Of a stretch of 64,000 bases of DNA, positions 60,398 through 64,000 are shown in pieces (within the stretch, counting starts at the first letter, position 1; the number at the start of each line of letters is the position of its first letter). The notes below the pieces were generated by a model. The model was not told where the DNA came from and did no database searches. It saw only the letters and a program-made list of their open reading frames with translations. The stretch comes from Actinocatenispora sera. GTDB lineage: Bacteria > Actinomycetota > Actinomycetes > Mycobacteriales > Micromonosporaceae. Where the stretch lies: contig NZ_AP023354.1 in the NCBI RefSeq assembly GCF_018324685.1, positions 4,464,001 through 4,528,000 on the forward strand, read 5' to 3'. The position numbers and the translations under genes were made by a program.

Positions 60398-60761
60398 CGA
60401 CGTCACCCTCTTCCTGCCTGCGTTCGTACAGGTATCTGTCGTACCGAAACTCCGCCAAGGGAATCGACTCGCGGTACCAGGTGGTCCATTGTCCGGCTTT
60501 GTCCCCGGCGACCAGGAGAATGATCGACCGCCACGGATCGAACACGAACAGCACGCGGATGCTTCCGGCCCGCAGCTCCTTCAGGTTGGGTAAACACGAC
60601 GCCTGCAGCGTATCGACGGCCGGTCTGCCCAGGCCCGGCCCATGCTCGGCCAGTAGATCGATCGCTGCGGCCACCCGAAGACGAACGTCGTGCTGGCGTG
60701 CGTCGAGCCACTCGCGGACCTCGTTGACGACATAGATTTCCCATTCTCCGCCAGCGGACAT
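60390..60761 (-). CDS. RelE/HigB-like toxin
   Basis: 123 residues. NEVREWLDARQHDVRLRVAA, then DLLAEHGPGLGRPAVDTLQA and LKELRAGSIRVLFVFDPWRS match the phage-derived Gp49-like/HigB family, including the basic residues of the RNase active site (LRAGSIRVLFVFD). Such toxins cut mRNA on ribosomes. It precedes the antitoxin gene. The ATG at 60761 has no good ribosome binding site, and a TATACT -10 element ends 6 bases before it, so the mRNA is probably leaderless. Confidence 0.82.
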   Translation of the reverse strand: MSAGGEWEIYVVNEVREWLDARQHDVRLRVAAAIDLLAEHGPGLGRPAVDTLQASCLPNLKELRAGSIRVLFVFDPWRSIILLVAGDKAGQWTTWYRESIPLAEFRYDRYLYERRQEEGDVDE

Positions 60762-60767
60762 CGCCGA

Positions 60768-60773
60768 AGTATA
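60768..60773 (-). promoter_or_regulatory. Leaderless promoter -10 for the toxin-antitoxin operon
   Basis: TATACT on the minus strand ends 6 bases before the ATG at 60761, so the usual start of transcription would fall on the A of that ATG. The flanking gap is unusually AT-rich for this window (ATTGGTATACTTCGG). No convincing -35 hexamer was seen. Confidence 0.55.
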
Positions 60774-60884
60774 CCAATCACTAAACCTGAGCGTCTGGAA
60801 GGCGGGTGCCGGCGCGGGATGGACGCTCGGGCCAGACGGGTTCCGTCGGGCGAGTTTTGTCGCAGTTCGCGTCAGAGGCTCGGG

Positions 60885-61745
60885 TCAGCGGGCCAGGGCG
60901 GTGGTGAGGGCGCGGATCTCGGCGAGCGGATCGGCGGTGAGCGGGCGGACCGCGACCGTGTCGACGCCGGCGTCCCACAGCGCGCGGACCCGCTCGGCGG
61001 TGACGGCGGGCGCGCCCACCGCGGAGTACAGGTCGGCCTCCGCGACGCTGAGCCAGCCCACCTGACCGGCGACCAGTTCGCGAAACGCCGGAAGGTCGGG
61101 GTCGGGTGCGAGGTAGGTGAAGACGGTCAGCTGGTGCGGGCCGGGTGCGTCGATGTGGGTGCGGGCGGCGATGGCACGGTCGGGGCCGATGCCCTCCGGC
61201 AGGATCGTGCCGTCGGCGACCCGGCCGGACAGCGCCAGCGAGCGCGGCCCGACCACCCCGGCCACCACCGGCGGGACTACCTCGGGCGGGTGCACCAGCC
61301 GGACCCCGTCGACGCGAACCGCCTCGCCGTGCACGGTCAGCGTCTCGCCGCGCAGCAGAGTACGCACCGCGGTGATGGTCTCGCCCAGCAGCGCCAGCTT
61401 GCTCGGCGTGCCGGCGCCGACCTGCGCCATCCACCCCCCGACGCCGTGACCGATGCCGGCGGTCAGCCGCCCCGGGTACACCCGGGCGAGGGTGGCGAGC
61501 TCCATCGCCAGCAGGACCGGGTTGCGCAGCGGCGCCGGCGCGATGCCGTACCCGACGTGCAGCCGGCGGCTGGCGCCGAGCGCGATCGCCGCCGAGGTGG
61601 CGCCGCCCGCCCAGCCCAGATCCTCGACGACCCACAGATCGTCGACCGGCAGCTCGTCGAGCCCGCGGGCGAACGCGGGCAGTCCTTCCGGCGGGCGATC
61701 CCGGTCGTACATCACGCCGAGCCGGCGCCGGGTGTTCTCGCTCAT
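60885..61745 (-). CDS. LLM-class (F420-dependent type) oxidoreductase
   Basis: 286 residues, shorter than the first LLM protein. LGVMYDRDRPPEGLPAFARG, DDLWVVEDLGWAGGATSAAI, RLHVGYGIAPAPLRNPVLLA and MELATLARVYPGRLTAGIGH belong to the luciferase-like TIM-barrel family. Members use reduced F420 or FMN to act on a range of substrates. The ATG at 61745 opens MSENTRRRLGVMYD. It is a single-gene unit before the ABC permease gene. Substrate unknown. Confidence 0.85.
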   Translation of the reverse strand: MSENTRRRLGVMYDRDRPPEGLPAFARGLDELPVDDLWVVEDLGWAGGATSAAIALGASRRLHVGYGIAPAPLRNPVLLAMELATLARVYPGRLTAGIGHGVGGWMAQVGAGTPSKLALLGETITAVRTLLRGETLTVHGEAVRVDGVRLVHPPEVVPPVVAGVVGPRSLALSGRVADGTILPEGIGPDRAIAARTHIDAPGPHQLTVFTYLAPDPDLPAFRELVAGQVGWLSVAEADLYSAVGAPAVTAERVRALWDAGVDTVAVRPLTADPLAEIRALTTALAR

Positions 61746-61936
61746 CGCGTGACCGTAGCAGCCACCGATGACGCGTGGGCGGCACCGACGCCCCGACTAT
61801 CCACAGTGGACTTCGACGTGCGGTACGCCGAGGTAGCCCGCCGGCGTGGCCGGGCCGCCGCCGCCGGCTGGGGCCCGGCCGACTGGACGAGACCGCCGCC
61901 GACCGGGAGGCGGTCGGCGGCGGTCAGGTCGCGCCC

Positions 61937-64000
61937 CTACTCGTACGCGATGGCGTTGAGCACGTTGAGCCGGGCGGCGCGGATCGACGGCAGGATCGCC
62001 GCCAGCACGCCGATCACGGCCGCGAGGATCAGGTACGCCACCATCAGCCCCCAGGAGAAGCTGAGCTGGGTGATCCCCTGGTCGTGCAGGGCGCGCACCA
62101 CCGCCGCACCCAGCCCGGCGCCGACCGCGAGCCCCAGTACCGCGCCGAACACCGAGATGGTCACCGACTCCACGGTGATCATGCCCATCACCTGCCGGCG
62201 CTTCATCCCGATGGCCCGCAACAGCCCCAGTTCCCGGGTGCGTTCGATCACCGACAGCGCCAGCGTGTTCACCACCCCGAGCGCGGCGATGATGATCGCG
62301 AGCGTCAGCAGGATCTGGATCATCGTCTGCACCGTGTCGAACGTCGACGTCTGCTGGTGCACGTAGTCGCTGCGGTCGGCCACGGTGATCAGCGGGTTGT
62401 CCGCGAGCAGCGCGTCCACCTGCTTCTTCACCGAGGCGGTCGAAGCGGAGCCGGACACCGTGACGTACGCCGAGGTCGGGTTGGTGAGCCCGAACCCGCC
62501 GACCGCGGCGTGCGGCAGCAACCAGCCGGACATGCCGCCCTCGCGGGACGAGTAGATCCCGGACACCGTGTAGGTGCCACCACCGCGCGGCAGCCGCACG
62601 CGTACCGTGTCGCCGACCTTCAGGTGGTCGGACCTCGCGGTCTTGCTGTCCACGATCGCCTGGTGGTCACCGAGGCCGGAGATCGAGCCCGACGAGCGGT
62701 GCAGGCTCAGCGACGTCCCGAGCGCCGCGAGGTCGTCGGTCGCGGCCACCGCGGTGTTCTTGCCGTCGACCTGCGCGCTCGACCGGTAGATGCCGGCGAC
62801 CGAGGAGACCCCGGAGATGTCGCGCATCTGGCCCAGCAGTGCCGTGTCGAAGCTCGGCGGTACCTCGGAGGTCTGCTGGCCGGAGACGATCAGATCGGCC
62901 CTGATCTGCTCGTTGGCCAGCTTGTCGATGCTGGTCTGTACCGACGAGAGCACCGTGGACACGCCGGTGATCAGCGCGATGCCGACCATCAGGGCCGCCG
63001 CGGTCACCGCGGTACGCCGCGGGTTGCGGGCCGAGTTGCGCCGGCCCAGCTTGCCGGGCGTGCTGAACGACATGAGCCGGCCGATCGCGCCGACCACCGG
63101 CCGGGCGATCAGCGGGGTCAGCAGCGCCACCCCGATGAAGGCGATCAGCACACCGGCGAGGATCGCCCACAGCGTCGCGGTACCCGACAGCGAGCCGAAC
63201 AGGCCGAGCCCGAGCACCACCGCGCCGCCCACGAACACCACGCCGCCGGCGATGCTGATCCGGGTCAGCGGCCGGTCGGGCGTCGCGGCGTCCCGCATCG
63301 CCGCCACCGGCGGGATCCGGGAGGCGCGCAGCGACGGGAACAGCGCCGCCACCACGGTGATCACGATGCCCACCGCGAACGAGGCGATGACGGCGCTGGC
63401 CGGTACCCCGATCGACAGTTGCAGGTTGCCGCCGCCGACGTGGGTGAACACGTACCCCAGGGCGGCGCCGACGCCGATACCGGCCAGCAGGCCCAGCGCG
63501 CCGGCAAGGACGCCGATCACCACCGCCTCCAGCAGCACCGAGCCGATCATCTGCCGCCGGCTGGCGCCCAGCGCCCGCATCAGCGCGAGTTCCCGGGTGC
63601 GCTGCGCGACGATGATCGAGAACGTGTTGAGAATCAGGAACGCGCCGACGAACAACGCCACCCCGGCGAAGCCGAGCAGGATGTAGTTGAGGAACTTCAG
63701 CCCTTCCTTCAACGAGTCCGTGGTCTTCTTCGCCAGTTCCTGGCCGGTCTGCACCTTGTACCCGTCGCCCAGCCGGCTGCCGATCCGGTCGGCGAGCGTC
63801 TGCTGCGACACGCCGGCGGCCGCGGTGACCGTGACGTCGCTGTACACCCCGGTGCGGCCGAGCAGCAGACGCTGTGCGGTGGGCGTGGTGAACTGCATGC
63901 TCGTCTCGCCGCCGAGCGAGTCCCGGTCGCCCGAGTAGCCGTAGATGCCGACCACGCGGAACGCGTGGGGCTTGCCGTTGATGATCGCCTTGATCCTGTC
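61937..64000 (-). CDS. FtsX/MacB-type ABC transporter permease, N-terminus beyond the window
   Basis: The last 687 residues are present and the reading frame runs open to base 64000, so the true start is outside. Two FtsX modules can be seen: an MacB-like periplasmic region (TPTAQRLLLGRTGVYSDVTV), four membrane segments (FLNYILLGFAGVALFVGAFL), LAQRTRELALMRALGASRRQ, and a second copy (QILLTLAIIIAALGVVNTLA, RTRELGLLRAIGMKRRQVMG). The repeated RTREL...A(L/I)G signature is typical of these permeases, which usually work with an ATPase to move lipids, lipoproteins or peptides. Codon use is ordinary. Confidence 0.93.
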   Translation of the reverse strand, partial: DRIKAIINGKPHAFRVVGIYGYSGDRDSLGGETSMQFTTPTAQRLLLGRTGVYSDVTVTAAAGVSQQTLADRIGSRLGDGYKVQTGQELAKKTTDSLKEGLKFLNYILLGFAGVALFVGAFLILNTFSIIVAQRTRELALMRALGASRRQMIGSVLLEAVVIGVLAGALGLLAGIGVGAALGYVFTHVGGGNLQLSIGVPASAVIASFAVGIVITVVAALFPSLRASRIPPVAAMRDAATPDRPLTRISIAGGVVFVGGAVVLGLGLFGSLSGTATLWAILAGVLIAFIGVALLTPLIARPVVGAIGRLMSFSTPGKLGRRNSARNPRRTAVTAAALMVGIALITGVSTVLSSVQTSIDKLANEQIRADLIVSGQQTSEVPPSFDTALLGQMRDISGVSSVAGIYRSSAQVDGKNTAVAATDDLAALGTSLSLHRSSGSISGLGDHQAIVDSKTARSDHLKVGDTVRVRLPRGGGTYTVSGIYSSREGGMSGWLLPHAAVGGFGLTNPTSAYVTVSGSASTASVKKQVDALLADNPLITVADRSDYVHQQTSTFDTVQTMIQILLTLAIIIAALGVVNTLALSVIERTRELGLLRAIGMKRRQVMGMITVESVTISVFGAVLGLAVGAGLGAAVVRALHDQGITQLSFSWGLMVAYLILAAVIGVLAAILPSIRAARLNVLNAIAYE

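Overview
The window is about 64 kb of very high-GC DNA from an actinomycete chromosome. GTG starts, purine-rich Shine-Dalgarno sites, a mycothiol ligase (MshC), two F420-type LLM oxidoreductases, a SigE-family sigma factor, an AfsR/SARP activator and the SCO1664 and DUF3090 families all fit Actinomycetota. The general style (frequent ggtaccg/cgtacc, GT39 next to GT2/GtrA) looks like Micromonosporaceae, but this is an inference and I cannot name the species. No tRNA, rRNA, insertion sequence, prophage or CRISPR array was seen.

Layout. 1-9.9 kb is mixed regulation and sugar-type genes: an ECF sigma factor with the start of its coupled partner, a lipoprotein, an AfsR/SARP regulator, a Tat-exported DUF4091 hydrolase with an upstream ROK repressor, a cupin and an FBP zinc protein. 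9.9-11.5 kb is a decayed glycosyltransferase locus (GtrA and GT39 remnants). 11.6-20.1 kb is a complete kdp potassium-uptake operon, a 27-aa membrane ORF followed by kdpF-A-B-C-D-E, mostly with 1-4 nt overlaps, preceded by direct repeats likely to be KdpE sites. 20-33 kb is accessory: membrane proteins, a UV-repair glycosylase, a sedolisin protease, a Ser/Thr kinase with a convergent FHA protein, an amidohydrolase and secreted proteins of unknown role.

33-40 kb holds a TetR regulator with tetO-like operators facing an oxidoreductase, then a redox or ligand signalling pair: a receiver fused to a thioredoxin-reductase-like flavoprotein, a tiny leader ORF, and a histidine kinase with a cyclic-nucleotide-type sensor domain. 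Opposite this pair is an M20 hydrolase. The kinase and the M20 hydrolase share a nearly identical inverted repeat whose loop carries the ribosome binding site and whose right arm touches the start codon. This shared translation-start element is the most unusual signal I found.

40-57.6 kb is largely the conserved actinobacterial mshC/metH neighbourhood: LLM oxidoreductase, phosphomutase, DUF3090, SCO1664, acyltransferase, MshC, PAC2, MetH and a HAD phosphatase. It is interrupted by an epimerase, a GntR regulator and an internally deleted DUF849 gene. 57.7-64 kb has a frameshifted MFS transporter divergent from an ArsR-type regulator with a perfect palindrome between them, a HigBA-like toxin-antitoxin pair with a leaderless-looking promoter, a second LLM oxidoreductase, and a large FtsX-type ABC permease cut by the window end.

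Nearly all very long open frames antisense to these genes are high-GC shadows and were left out.
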